Of a DNA stretch of 64,000 nt, positions 16,269 to 27,040 are shown one piece after another. Each line of letters starts with the position of its first letter. Position 1 is the first letter of the stretch. The DNA is taken from contig NZ_AP024463.1 in NCBI RefSeq assembly GCF_019973735.1, positions 2,852,001-2,916,000 on the forward strand, given 5' to 3'. The DNA is from Arachnia rubra. Lineage in GTDB: Bacteria > Actinomycetota > Actinomycetes > Propionibacteriales > Propionibacteriaceae. The notes beneath the pieces were generated by a model that was not told the origin of the DNA, did no database searches, and saw only the letters and a program-made list of their open reading frames with translations. Both the position numbers and the translations under genes were made by a program.

Positions 16269-17846
16269 TCAGTGGCTCACCTTGTACACCTCAAGTTCGT
16301 CGAACCGCGCTACCAGCGTCGCGTGATCCAGAGCACCACTGACGGTGGCGCGCTGTCGGTATGTCTCCTGCCGCAGCGGCAGGGTCAGCACCACGTAGTC
16401 GATGTCTCTCCAACCGTTGGTCAGATAGCTGTCAACCTCGGTGTCACTGTTGGGTTTCTGGTACCAGATGACGTTCTTGCGGGGACGGCCCGCGATGATA
16501 AGGTCGAACCACAACGAGTTGTCAACGATCGTTATGTCGTCGGCTGTGGTGTTTGCCAGCAGCCATTCTTTGGCCTGCCGATACTGGGACACCTTGTCCT
16601 CGACAAGATACTTCTGACTCTTAGTCACGGCCAGACCCGCCGTCCCCGCCACCGCGGCGGCAAGCACAACGATCAGGCCCGCCCGCACGGCCCGGCCCAC
16701 GCGCAGCTTGCGCAGTAACGCCAGCAGCCGAGCGGAGCACAACGCCACCGCCAGCGCCGAGGGCCAGATGAGACCCACCGGGTAGGGACCTGGCAGGTAT
16801 CCGCCCCTCACCACCACTGCCCACAGCACAGCCAGCAGCAGTGAGAGTGGCCGGAGACGAGACCATCTGACGATCAGCAACGCGGCCACCACCCCGGCAA
16901 GCAGCACGATGCCGTCCGTCTCAAGCCACGACGCAACCTTGAGCGCCACGTCGCTGGTCGGGTCGAAAATCGACCCCGATGACTCGCGCGACACCAGCTG
17001 CCAGCGCAGAGCCCACTCCAGCGACAAATGCCCTGGGCCATCGAACAGCTCATTCTTCATGAGGGCGAAAAGTATGTATGCCAGCCCCATACCGGTGACG
17101 AGCCACAGATAGATCGGCACCACATAGCGACGGTGCGACCGGGCCGATTGCAGTAGCGACCAGAAGATGGCCGGGGCGAACAGCAGAGTCGTCTCTTTGG
17201 TGAGCACCGCACAGGCCAGCAGGATCGCGCTGACTGCGAAACGTGACAGCCGTTGTCGCCTGTCAAGTGCCAGCAGCCAGGCACCCAGCAGGAAAGGGGT
17301 AGCGATGTTGTCCAGCAGCACCAGCCGGCCCCAGTCCATCATCACTGGCGACGTGCTGAACAACACCGGCGCAATCACGGCTGCCCAACGTGGTGCGGAC
17401 AACCGCCGCGCCAGCGCATACAGCAGGACGCACGACATCACGTGCACCACCAGCATCGCGATCCGTCCAGCAACCCACTCGTCTATGCCGAACAGCCGGA
17501 ACGGCTGGTTCCAGGCTGCCAGCAGCATCCATCCCAGCGGGGGATGGTCGTACCAGTACGTGTAGTGCGACAACTCACCGTGAGTCGCGAGCGCCCACGC
17601 CTGCGAAACGTAGGTCCCTTCGTCGTCGAACGGCATGGGCGAGCGCAGCATATTCCAGGCGTGCAGCACAGCCGAGCCAATCAGCACCGGAAGCAGCCAT
17701 ATGAGGTCACGTACCGCTCTCTTGGACAGTCGCACTTTGCGGCGTGCTGGTGGCTCCTCCGAGACCCGCTCGTACAGGTCAGGCTCCAGCTCAGCCAAGG
17801 TCTGGGATTGGGCAAGTCGTTCCAACTTCACAGCCGCCGGTTTCAT
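16269..17846 (-). CDS. Polytopic glycosyltransferase, family 39 (PMT_2) type
   Basis: This 525-residue membrane protein has about ten hydrophobic segments from residue 55 on and a final soluble part of about 110 residues. The first external loop carries the acidic DDEGTYVSQAW motif and YDHPP, as in polyprenyl-phosphate-sugar-dependent GT39/ArnT-like enzymes that glycosylate lipids or proteins at the outer membrane face. The ATG at 17844-17846 overlaps the stop of the GT2 gene upstream (ATGA), which decides the start and indicates co-translation. It would plausibly use or extend the product of that partner. The acceptor is unknown. Confidence 0.8.
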   Translation of the reverse strand: MKPAAVKLERLAQSQTLAELEPDLYERVSEEPPARRKVRLSKRAVRDLIWLLPVLIGSAVLHAWNMLRSPMPFDDEGTYVSQAWALATHGELSHYTYWYDHPPLGWMLLAAWNQPFRLFGIDEWVAGRIAMLVVHVMSCVLLYALARRLSAPRWAAVIAPVLFSTSPVMMDWGRLVLLDNIATPFLLGAWLLALDRRQRLSRFAVSAILLACAVLTKETTLLFAPAIFWSLLQSARSHRRYVVPIYLWLVTGMGLAYILFALMKNELFDGPGHLSLEWALRWQLVSRESSGSIFDPTSDVALKVASWLETDGIVLLAGVVAALLIVRWSRLRPLSLLLAVLWAVVVRGGYLPGPYPVGLIWPSALAVALCSARLLALLRKLRVGRAVRAGLIVVLAAAVAGTAGLAVTKSQKYLVEDKVSQYRQAKEWLLANTTADDITIVDNSLWFDLIIAGRPRKNVIWYQKPNSDTEVDSYLTNGWRDIDYVVLTLPLRQETYRQRATVSGALDHATLVARFDELEVYKVSH

Positions 17847-19135
17847 GCGAGTTCCCGTTCCTGCTGGCTTCCGCGCTCCTGCTCCGTCGCTGGAGCTTGC
17901 AGATGCGCTCCGATATGCGCCGTCTTCTCCCACGAGATGCGCCCAAAGGCCATGCGCCAGCACGCCCGTACGGCAGCGAATATGAGCAACGCCTGGTATG
18001 GCGCCAGGCCAATCAGCAGGAACAGATAGTGACGGATCCCAGGTCGCCGCCCCACGATCTGCCCCAGGTCATGCAGCCCAACGCACTCCACAAAAAGCGT
18101 CGCGAGCATCGGCAGGATGGGCATGAAAGTCAACAACGACCACCCGTCTGGCAAGGGTATGAAAAACATTGACCCCAGCGACAGCAACAGCAATGGGCCC
18201 GAGAACGCAATCAGGAAGGGAGTCAGCAGCGTGACCACAGCCAGCATCCGCTGCGATCGTTCTGGAAGCCGCCGCCACTCCCCCTTGCGCAGCACCTGGA
18301 TGAACCCCTGATTCCATCGCGTGCGCTGTTTGATGAACTGCTTTACGGTGACCGGCGCTTCTTCACGCGTAACTATTTCTGGATCATATATTACCGAGAC
18401 GGGCAAGCCATGACTTGATAATCGCACCCCAATCTCACAGTCTTCGGCAAGGCAGTCGGAATCCCACCCGCCAAGTTCGCACACAACCCGGCGGCGCATA
18501 AAGACCGTGTTGCCGCCAAGGGGAATGAAGTCATGCTCCCCCTGGAAAACCAGCCTGCTGCGGAACCAGAAATAATATTCTAGCGTGTTACGTAGCGTGT
18601 ACCATTTCGACCAAAAGTTAACCAACTGCACACCCGCTTGAACGGCGGCCGACCGGTCCTCAAGCATGGTGCGCTCCACCGCTCTCAGCAACCCAGGGTG
18701 CACGACATCCTCAGCATCGAAGATGCCAATCACGTCACCACGGCTGTACTCCAAGGCCGTGTTGAGGGCTTTGGGCTTCGACTTCTCCTCGTGATAGTCG
18801 ACGATCACCCGGATTATCCCTGGATGGCGGGCTGCAGCCTCCTCCGCCACCTGGGCGGTGCCGGGGTCGTCATGACCGACGATGACCAGAACCTCGTAGT
18901 CAGGATGGTCAAGCGAGGCCAGGCCATCAAGCGTGGCCCCGATTACCGCTTCCTCGTGCCGAGCCGGCACGAGGAGAGTAAACGAGAGCTTGCCCTCAGG
19001 CGCGGCACCCGAGGCTACGGGCCGGTGATAGTCCCGCCACGCCCAAAGCATCGCCCCAAGAGTAAATGTCGACAGCACAAACAAGTAGCCTGATGCCAAC
19101 ACCACAAGAAGCCACAGAACAATATTTACAGACAC
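17843..19135 (-). CDS. Membrane-bound processive glycosyltransferase, family 2
   Basis: This protein of about 430 residues has an N-terminal membrane segment, a cytoplasmic GT2 domain and three or four C-terminal membrane helices. The catalytic series is visible: HDD near residue 88, DAED near 142 in place of DxD, the base in LAEDCEIG, and QRTRW (the QxxRW motif). This set is typical of cellulose-, hyaluronan- or NdvB-like polymerases. The GTG at 19135 is preferred because GGGAGG lies eight bases upstream; a start seven codons further out is possible. The polymer made is not predictable. It forms a two-gene operon with the GT39-like gene. Confidence 0.85.
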   Translation of the reverse strand: MSVNIVLWLLVVLASGYLFVLSTFTLGAMLWAWRDYHRPVASGAAPEGKLSFTLLVPARHEEAVIGATLDGLASLDHPDYEVLVIVGHDDPGTAQVAEEAAARHPGIIRVIVDYHEEKSKPKALNTALEYSRGDVIGIFDAEDVVHPGLLRAVERTMLEDRSAAVQAGVQLVNFWSKWYTLRNTLEYYFWFRSRLVFQGEHDFIPLGGNTVFMRRRVVCELGGWDSDCLAEDCEIGVRLSSHGLPVSVIYDPEIVTREEAPVTVKQFIKQRTRWNQGFIQVLRKGEWRRLPERSQRMLAVVTLLTPFLIAFSGPLLLLSLGSMFFIPLPDGWSLLTFMPILPMLATLFVECVGLHDLGQIVGRRPGIRHYLFLLIGLAPYQALLIFAAVRACWRMAFGRISWEKTAHIGAHLQAPATEQERGSQQERELA

Positions 19136-19463
19136 GGCCAGAACCTCCCAGACCAAGTCACCGGGACGGGTGCGCCCCGAAAGAATCCGGAGTCAAGCAC
19201 CGATTAATAGTTCTGCCGACCCCCCTTATAAAGCATCAGCTTAAACACTGCAATCCCGGAGCGCAACCCTCCAGCGGCCGACACGGCACAAATACCTCAT
19301 AACGCCTAGTCAACAATTAATTCACAAGCGAACTTCGGACTGGATTAGGCGACTGCAGGCCGCTCTCACAGCACGCTCCGCACCTGCTCAGAGCTAATGG
19401 AACACTCCAGCCTGAGTCCCGTTCCCGAGTCGCCGCCACAGAGGGAGGAACATTCATGCCCAT

Positions 19464-19547
19464 AGGTTAATTGACCTTGGCGAACAGCGCCACCACCTCA
19501 AATATCACCTATGAATACGCCTCACCGTCAAGGTTTACTTACCTTGA
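19464..19547. promoter_or_regulatory. Two AGGT-N6-ACCT dyads in a gene-free stretch
   Basis: The 514-base gap between the GT2 gene and the AlkZ-like gene (19136-19649) has no convincing frame and is AT-richer than its flanks. It contains AGGT-TAATTG-ACCT at 19464-19477 and TCAAGGT-TTACTT-ACCTTGA at 19528-19547. The second has perfect 7-base arms. The same arm sequence and spacing occur in both, which suggests binding sites for one dimeric regulator. They lie 330-410 bases upstream of the glycosyltransferase operon. Confidence 0.35.
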
Positions 19548-19649
19548 AGCGATATGGATTTCATGAAAACCGTCGAAAATGGGTTTTCCAGTAATGCCCA
19601 CAAACCCCATGGTTCTCCGCTCTAAAGCACCGGGGGCAGGCCCAAGAGT

Positions 19650-20729
19650 TCACTCTGTCAGGAATGGCCACGACCTGAATGCCTTCTCGAAACCTGTGAT
19701 CGCCCGGTTGGAGAGGCGGATGAAAGGGGTCAGCTCCAGGTTCCTGCGTCCCGGGGCGCCTTTGCGCTGCCAGCTGCCCACCACCCGACCGCCCGCCACC
19801 GCGCTACGTCGGAAGAAGCCATTGTTGCCGGGGACCAGCTTGCGGTGGTCGGCCTCGGTCAGGGCGAACAGGCGGTCCTGGTAGCCCAGGATGAACTCGT
19901 CGAAGTCCGGCAGCAGGATCGGGCGCGACGCCCGCCTCCCCATCGTCGCCATCTCGTCGGCCAAACCGTTCCTCTGGTAGCGGGGTTCGTCACCGGGCAG
20001 CTCCTCAAACTGGTCTCTGACCAGGGGAAACGCCCGGCGGATCTGCCCGAGCGGCAGCTTCGACCACCAGGAGAAGTCCCGGAGCGTCGCGGGGCCGTGG
20101 GTCTCCAGGTAGCGACGCAGCAGCTCCGCGCAGGCGGCGTCACGGTCACCGTTGAAACGCCCCTCCAACCCGGAGTCCTGCGGCAGCCAGTGCTCGGCGA
20201 GGACAACGTGCTGGTCGCCGTCGACGACGGGGCCGTAGCACAGCGTCCCAGAGGCGATGTGCTGAAAGGTCAGGTGGTAGTTCGCGCCGTTTGCCTCCAA
20301 CAAGCCAGCCTGCTTCCAGCAAGCATGCAGGTGTGCGCGGGAGCGGGGCCCAGCGGCCAGCTCCTCGGCGGCGATGGCAGCGGAGCGCTCCACGTGCCCT
20401 GTACCGATTCCACGACTCTTGATAATGCGCGACGATTCCCGCAGCGACTTCTCCGCGCACAGCTCTGTGATCCACCGCAGGTCCGCGGTGGCGGTGAGGA
20501 AGACGGTGCCGCGCATCGGGTAGCCGCGTACGATCTCGCCGCGGCCGCAAGCCTCCAGGACCGCGGCGATGCCACCGTCGCTGCGCAGTGCGATCGACGC
20601 CAGCACACCAGGCAGGTCCTGGCCCTGCTGTGCGCCGAACGCGGCAGCAGCGTCGACGGGCCGCTCCCAGCGACGGATCACCAATCCCTGGGACACGAGC
20701 CGCGCCCGGCCCAGGGCTGCGTCAACCAC
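19650..20729 (-). CDS. Winged-helix DNA-binding protein, HTH_42 / AlkZ-like DNA glycosylase family
   Basis: This 359-residue protein belongs to the superfamily once called DUF1006, with tandem winged helices. Known members AlkZ and YcaQ are DNA glycosylases that unhook interstrand crosslinks. Landmarks are the QQGQD segment near residue 33, matching the catalytic QxQ region, YPMRGTVFL, LRDFSWWSKLPL, and the late LLPDFDEFILGY...R block. The GTG start has GGAGTGA upstream. It stands alone. Whether it is a glycosylase or only DNA-binding cannot be settled from sequence. Confidence 0.7.
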   Translation of the reverse strand: MVDAALGRARLVSQGLVIRRWERPVDAAAAFGAQQGQDLPGVLASIALRSDGGIAAVLEACGRGEIVRGYPMRGTVFLTATADLRWITELCAEKSLRESSRIIKSRGIGTGHVERSAAIAAEELAAGPRSRAHLHACWKQAGLLEANGANYHLTFQHIASGTLCYGPVVDGDQHVVLAEHWLPQDSGLEGRFNGDRDAACAELLRRYLETHGPATLRDFSWWSKLPLGQIRRAFPLVRDQFEELPGDEPRYQRNGLADEMATMGRRASRPILLPDFDEFILGYQDRLFALTEADHRKLVPGNNGFFRRSAVAGGRVVGSWQRKGAPGRRNLELTPFIRLSNRAITGFEKAFRSWPFLTE

Positions 20730-20786
20730 ATCTCACTCCGACTAGCAGGAATCGTCACGCGTCACGACCGGGGCCACCCAGAATCC

Positions 20787-22124
20787 CTAGTCCTGACCGG
20801 CTAGCAGACGGGCGCTGGTCCCCTCGCCGAGTTTCTCCAGGGCTAGGCGGCCAACCATCTGCTGGTTCGTCGTGACCCGCTCCGACCGGCCACGGGTCAG
20901 GAAGCTGACGAACCAGTGCAGCAGCGTCGACATCCGCTGCTTGAAGCCCGCGATGTAGAGCAGGTGCAGCACCAGCCACGCCGCCCAGGCTGGATAGCCG
21001 GTGAACTTGATCTTGCCCATGCTGACGACAGCCGAGAACCGGGAGATCGTCGCCATCGATCCCTTGTCCTTGTACTTGAACGGGGCCTGCGGACGTGCTC
21101 CGGCCAGCTCGCCACGGATGGCGTTCGCGACGTATTTCGCCTCCTGGATGGCGCCCTGCGCCACACCCGGCACGCCGTCGAGTGCCGCCAGATCGCCGAT
21201 CACGAACACCTCAGGGTGTCCCGGCAGGGTGAGGTCCGGCTGCACTTTCACGCGTCCCGCCCGATCGGTCTCAGCGCCCGTCTGCTCCGCGAGCATCGCG
21301 CCCAGCGGGTTCGCGGCCACCCCGGCGGCCCACACCTTGCACACCGATTCAACCCGCTCGGTGGAGCCGTCCTTGCGTTTGACGGTGAAGCCCTGCGAGT
21401 CGACCTCCGTGACCATCGCCTCCGTCCAAATCTCCACCCCTCGCTTTTCCAGCGACCTGCGCGCCGACCCGCCGAGCGCCTCGCCGAAGCTGGGAAGCAC
21501 CAGCGGACCGCCCTCGATGAGGATGACCCGGGCCTGTTTCGGGTCGATGCGGCGGAACTCGCCGACGAGAGTCTTCGACGCCAGCTCCCGGATCTGCCCG
21601 GCCATCTCCACCCCGGTCGGCCCCGCGCCGACGACGGCGAACGTCAGGAACCGGGACAGGTCCTCTCCCTCCGGGGCGAGTTCCGCCAGCTCGAATGCCC
21701 CGAAGATCCGGGCCCGCAGCTCCAGCGCGTCGTCGATGGTCTTCATGCCGGGCGCGTAGCGGGCGAAGTGATCGTTGCCGAAGTACGACTGCCCGGCGCC
21801 AGCGGCGACGATCAGCGTGTCGTACTCGGTGACCTGCTCAAGCCCGTGGAAACGCCAGCGCACCTGCTTGGCCTCCACGTCGACCCCCTCCACGAGACCG
21901 AGCTGCACCGTCACGTTCCTGTTCTTGCGCAGCACCTCGCGGGTGGCGGGGGCGATCTCGCCCTCCGACAGGATGCCGGTCGCCACCTGGTAGAGCAGGG
22001 GCTGGAAGAGGTGATGGGTGGTTCGCGCTATCAGCGTCACCTCGACGTCAGCACGTTTGAGGGCTTTCGCCGCGAACAGACCACCAAAACCGGAACCAAT
22101 TATCACAACACGATGCTTGCGCAT
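20787..22124 (-). CDS. ndh: Type II NADH dehydrogenase (NDH-2)
   Basis: This 445-residue single-subunit flavoenzyme passes electrons from NADH to quinone without pumping protons. The FAD-binding motif IIGSGFGGLFAAKAL is at the N-terminus and the NADH-binding VVGAGPTGVEMAGQI near residue 165. The conserved FVIGDLAALDG and QGAIQEAKYVA blocks follow. A C-terminal amphipathic/hydrophobic region (AWAAWLVLHLLYIAGFK) would hold the enzyme on the inner face of the membrane. It is transcribed alone between two unrelated genes. Confidence 0.93.
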   Translation of the reverse strand: MRKHRVVIIGSGFGGLFAAKALKRADVEVTLIARTTHHLFQPLLYQVATGILSEGEIAPATREVLRKNRNVTVQLGLVEGVDVEAKQVRWRFHGLEQVTEYDTLIVAAGAGQSYFGNDHFARYAPGMKTIDDALELRARIFGAFELAELAPEGEDLSRFLTFAVVGAGPTGVEMAGQIRELASKTLVGEFRRIDPKQARVILIEGGPLVLPSFGEALGGSARRSLEKRGVEIWTEAMVTEVDSQGFTVKRKDGSTERVESVCKVWAAGVAANPLGAMLAEQTGAETDRAGRVKVQPDLTLPGHPEVFVIGDLAALDGVPGVAQGAIQEAKYVANAIRGELAGARPQAPFKYKDKGSMATISRFSAVVSMGKIKFTGYPAWAAWLVLHLLYIAGFKQRMSTLLHWFVSFLTRGRSERVTTNQQMVGRLALEKLGEGTSARLLAGQD

Positions 22125-22226
22125 ATCAGCATTGTGGCAGGGACAAGCGGTTTAATGCCAACTTGGCGCAGTGTTTCTCTCAGCAGTGCGCCTTTCGAAT
22201 ATACAGCACTCTGCTCCTGGCCGCGC

Positions 22227-23573
22227 TCAGATCAAGGCCAGGGCGACGGTGGCCGCCACCTCCTCGGCCGAGCGGACGGCGCCCTCCATGTAGCCGTTGA
22301 ACTTGGTGGAGTATTCCGCACCAGCCCAGTAGAGGCAGCCGTCGGGGGCCGCCAGGACGGGGCCGCTGGAGGTCCAGATCCCGGGTGCGAAATGTGCCCC
22401 GTGGCAGCCCCTGGTGTACTGCTCGGCCGTCCAGTCCCGTTCGACGTACTCGACGGGCTTGGCGGCCTCGCTTCCGAAAGCCCGGATGGCCGACTCGATG
22501 AACGCGCGCTGCCGGTCCTCAAAGGGACGGGCGGCCAGGGAGCCGGCCTCGTTGCCCTCGAAGAACCCCATCAGCAGGCCGCGTTCCGAGGCGGCCAGGG
22601 TTGTGTCAAAGGTGACGCGAACCGCCCCCTCATCAGAGCTCGACTGGCCTGACAGCCCGCGCTCCCGCCAGAACGGCGTCTCGTAGACCAGGTACGCCTT
22701 GATCACATTGCCGGGCGCCACCCTCTGAGCGACGTCGAGTCTCCACTGCGGCAGCGGGGGGTCGTATTCCAGGGCGACGGCCAGGCGCGGCGGCAGGGTC
22801 GAGATCACGGTCCGGGCCTCTATAGTCTCGCCCGAGGCGAGGGTCACCGACGCCACGTCCCCGTGTCCGATCCTCGTGACGGCGTTCCCAAGCCGCACGG
22901 CGTCCCCCAGATCCGCGGCGAGTGCCTCGCAGAGAGCGGCCATACCGCCGTCCACCCGCTGCTGGTTGAGTCCGCCATTGTTCGCGATCATCGTCTCCAG
23001 GCTTGGGCCGGAGTTGATCTGCCTCAGCCCCTCCAGCAGCGTCGCATCTGGGGCCATCGTCCCGAAAGCCGCCTCGTAGACCTCCCCGAACCGCGCCTGC
23101 GCCCCGCCCGTGCGTAAATTGGTCCGCACCCAGCGTCGCAGGTTCTGCTGCAGCCAGGCCTCGTTGGCGGCCACCCAGGCGGGGTCATCGGCCAGCCGGT
23201 GGGCGAGACGCCGCAGCCTCAGCAGGCCCTGGCTGAGATCAGCCACCTCGAACGGCGTCAACTCCTCACCGTCCTGGGCGGAGGGCACTTCCAGCAGCCT
23301 CCCATGGACCCGTACGACCAGGTTGCCCTGTGCGGGGATACCGATGGTCCGCAGCCCGTAACGCTCAACCAGGTCGAAGATGGCGTCGTGCCCGGCGCCA
23401 ATCCATTGGCCTCCCAACTCCACATACTGACCGTCAGCGAGAACCCCATTCTCGATACGCCCCCCGACACGATCCCGGGCCTCGAGCACGACGACACCGA
23501 GCCCTCGGTTCCGCAGATCGCGAGCAGCCACGAGGCCCGCTAGGCCAGCCCCAATGATGGCGCAGTCCAGCAT
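22227..23573 (-). CDS. Flavin-dependent amine oxidase (MAO-like)
   Basis: This 448-residue protein begins with the dinucleotide-binding motif IIGAGLAGLVAARDL followed by EARDRVGGR, the signature of FAD amine oxidases. The ELGGQWIGAGHDAI block and the C-terminal LYWAGAEYSTKFNGYMEGAVRSAEE segment, which closes the FAD site, are characteristic of putrescine/monoamine oxidases. GGAGGAAAC just before the ATG sets the start. The substrate is unknown; primary amines or polyamines are likely from the family. Confidence 0.88.
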   Translation of the reverse strand: MLDCAIIGAGLAGLVAARDLRNRGLGVVVLEARDRVGGRIENGVLADGQYVELGGQWIGAGHDAIFDLVERYGLRTIGIPAQGNLVVRVHGRLLEVPSAQDGEELTPFEVADLSQGLLRLRRLAHRLADDPAWVAANEAWLQQNLRRWVRTNLRTGGAQARFGEVYEAAFGTMAPDATLLEGLRQINSGPSLETMIANNGGLNQQRVDGGMAALCEALAADLGDAVRLGNAVTRIGHGDVASVTLASGETIEARTVISTLPPRLAVALEYDPPLPQWRLDVAQRVAPGNVIKAYLVYETPFWRERGLSGQSSSDEGAVRVTFDTTLAASERGLLMGFFEGNEAGSLAARPFEDRQRAFIESAIRAFGSEAAKPVEYVERDWTAEQYTRGCHGAHFAPGIWTSSGPVLAAPDGCLYWAGAEYSTKFNGYMEGAVRSAEEVAATVALALI

Positions 23574-23639
23574 GTTTCCTCCCTATGAACCGGCATGCTC
23601 CTTGATGAACCGGCATGAGATCTCTCAGCCTACAAGGCC

Positions 23640-25067
23640 TCATCCGGCGTGGGACGGCACCCCCTCGATGGCCTGCCGGACCGCTCCGATGTGGGCCGGG
23701 ATCCGCTTCACGTGCCGCGGGAGGTCCTCCAGGCCGGCGAAACGGTCGGGGCGCGGCGGCACGATGCCTATCGCCTCGGTAATGGTCTGGGAGAATTTCA
23801 CAGGCAGCGCGGTCTCCAGCACCACGACGGGGCCGGTCACCTGGCCAGAGGCCAGGAGCTGCCGGGTCACGTGCACCGCATCGGCGGTGTGCGGGTCGAT
23901 CAGCACCTGGCTGTCCTCCCAGGCGCTGCGGATCTCGGTCAGCCGGTCGGCGTGGGAGGAGGAACCGGAGACGAAACCGAACCGGGCACGATCCTCGCCG
24001 GACAGATCGATCCGGCCGGTTTCGGCCAGCTCCCGGCCGAACAGGTCCGCGACCCGCGCCCCGTCGCGTCCCAGAAGGTCGGCGACGAACCGCTCGAAGT
24101 TCGACGCCTTGGAGATGTCCATCGACGGCGAACTGGTGGCATGTGTCTCGCCAGCGCCCCGGATCCGGTAGACGCCGGTGCGGAAGAATTCGTCGAGGAC
24201 GTTGTTCTCGTTGGTGGCCAGCACGAGGTTCGCGATGGGAAGTCCCATCTGCCGGGCGATGTGCCCGGCGGCTATGTTGCCGAAATTGCCTGAGGGAACC
24301 GCGAACGAGACCGGTTCGCCGTCGCTGACCTGCAGCCAGGCCGCGAAGTAGTAGACGATCTGGGCCATCAGCCGCGCCCAGTTGATCGAGTTGACGGCAC
24401 CGACGCGGTGGCGTTGCTTGAAGCCGGCGTCGGCGTTGACCGCCTTGACGAGGTCCTGGCAGTCGTCGAAGACGCCCTCGACGGCGAGGTTGACGATCCC
24501 GGGGTCGTCGATGGAGTACATCTGGGCCTGCTGGAATGGCGTCATGCGATCCGCCGGCGACAGCATCACCACCCGTATCCCGGGCTTGCCGAGCAGCGCG
24601 TACTCGGCAGCCGACCCGGTGTCGCCGGAGGTGGCGCCGAGGATCGTCAGATGCTCGCCGCGGCGGGCCAGCTCGTAGCTGAACAGCTCCCCCAGCAGCT
24701 GCATCGCCATGTCCTTGAACGCAGCCGACGGTCCGTTGCTGAGATGCGCCAGCCGCATGTCATCCGCAAACCGAGTGACGGGCACAATCGCCGGGTCCAG
24801 GAACTTCTCAGGGGCGTAGGCGCGGTCACAGATGGCACGCAGGTCGCCAGCGGGAATGTCGTCGGCGAACAGAGAACAGACCTCGAAGGCGAGCGCCGCG
24901 TAACCCTCCCCAGCGAGCACCTCCCGCCACCTGGCGAGGGTGTCAGGCCCCACCTGCGGGTATTCGACGGGAAGGTACAGGCCACCGTCCGGGGCTAGGC
25001 CCTCGAGGAGGATGTCACTGAAAGCCCTCGTGGTGTGGTCGGTGGCACGGGTGGAGACGTATCGCAC
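23640..25067 (-). CDS. thrC: Threonine synthase
   Basis: This 475-residue PLP enzyme converts O-phosphohomoserine to threonine. The start at GTG 25067 gives the family N-terminus YVSTRATDHTTRAFSDILLEG; longer frames add an Arg/Ser-rich extension with no homology. The PLP lysine lies in SAAFKDMAMQLLG near residue 108, followed by GATSGDTGSAAEYALLG, the phosphate-binding loop, and VPSGNFGNIAAG. The length fits the yeast/E. coli-type long form. It is monocistronic here, not next to homoserine kinase or dehydrogenase. Confidence 0.92.
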   Translation of the reverse strand: MRYVSTRATDHTTRAFSDILLEGLAPDGGLYLPVEYPQVGPDTLARWREVLAGEGYAALAFEVCSLFADDIPAGDLRAICDRAYAPEKFLDPAIVPVTRFADDMRLAHLSNGPSAAFKDMAMQLLGELFSYELARRGEHLTILGATSGDTGSAAEYALLGKPGIRVVMLSPADRMTPFQQAQMYSIDDPGIVNLAVEGVFDDCQDLVKAVNADAGFKQRHRVGAVNSINWARLMAQIVYYFAAWLQVSDGEPVSFAVPSGNFGNIAAGHIARQMGLPIANLVLATNENNVLDEFFRTGVYRIRGAGETHATSSPSMDISKASNFERFVADLLGRDGARVADLFGRELAETGRIDLSGEDRARFGFVSGSSSHADRLTEIRSAWEDSQVLIDPHTADAVHVTRQLLASGQVTGPVVVLETALPVKFSQTITEAIGIVPPRPDRFAGLEDLPRHVKRIPAHIGAVRQAIEGVPSHAG

Positions 25068-25116
25068 AGGCAGCAATCCTACCGGGCGGCGGCTGGTCGC
25101 AGCCGTGCTCAGGACC

Positions 25117-26045
25117 CTAGGTGAGAATGTCGCGGCGTGAGAAGCTGACCGCCGCCCAGATCCCGAACACCGCCAGCCAGAAGAGCGCGTATCCGAGGGA
25201 ATACCCGTAGCTGAGGGTTGAGCTCTGGGCATGCAGTGTGAGGTCGGCGCCGTAAATGCCCTGGGTCCATTCCCCGTTGATGAGACTGCTCAGGTTCGTG
25301 GTCGGCAGGAAACCGGCCACCTGGCCGAGGGGCCTGGAGGTTCCAAGGAGCTGGGATGCCACCAGGCCTGCGGAGATCAGGACCCATGTTTTCACCGTCG
25401 ACGCCAGCGCCATCGTCACCATCGCGGCCATCGCGGCCAAGACCAGGCCAGCCAGCAGGCAACGTCCCAGCTGGGCTGCCAGTTGCGGCCCCGCGACCAG
25501 TTCACCGGCATCATGCAGGAGCAGGAAGGCGAACACATTCATCAGTATCGCCGCCCCGGACCAGCAAGCCATCAGGCCGGCGCCTCCGATGGCAGCGGTT
25601 ATGCCCTTGGCCCACAGCAGCGGCAGCCGTCTCGGGGTGAAGGTCAGCTGGGTGCCGATCGATCCGGTGGTGAACTCGGAGCCGACCATCACCGTGATCA
25701 GGACCACGACCGCGAACAGCCCCACCAGCGACGTCGACCTGAGGGTCGCGATGGCGAGCTCCTCGAAGTTCAGCTGGGGACGCAGGAAACCCTCGACTGT
25801 GATGTTCACGGGGAGGGATGAGCAGCCGGCGGTCGGCACCCCCGACCCGCAGGCGACGTCGAGGTTGATCTGCGCATCGTTGGACTGCCGCCGGGCCTCG
25901 TCCCAGTCGAGGGCGGTGTAGGGCTTGGTGTTCTCAGCCATCCCGGCCCCAGCCCAGCAGCCGATCGCAAGCCCGATGACGGCGACCGCCAGCAGCACCC
26001 GGCTGCTGAGCATCCTCAGTAGCTCAGCGCGCAGTAGGTTCTGCA

Positions 26046-26049
<4 letters not shown>
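25117..26049 (-). CDS. ABC-2 type permease subunit
   Basis: This 310-residue membrane protein has six hydrophobic segments. The first (VLLAVAVIGLAIGCWAGAG) is followed by a long external loop, then five more ending in LGYALFWLAVFGIWAAVSF. It starts with an ATGA overlap on the ATPase gene stop and has GGGAGGG upstream, so the pair is translated together. It resembles permeases of BcrA/B-type exporters that confer peptide-antibiotic resistance, but the cargo is unknown. Confidence 0.85.
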
Positions 26050-27005
<956 letters not shown>

Positions 27006-27040
27006 ACGCAGACACTAGTGCGCGCCCGCAAAGGACCACG

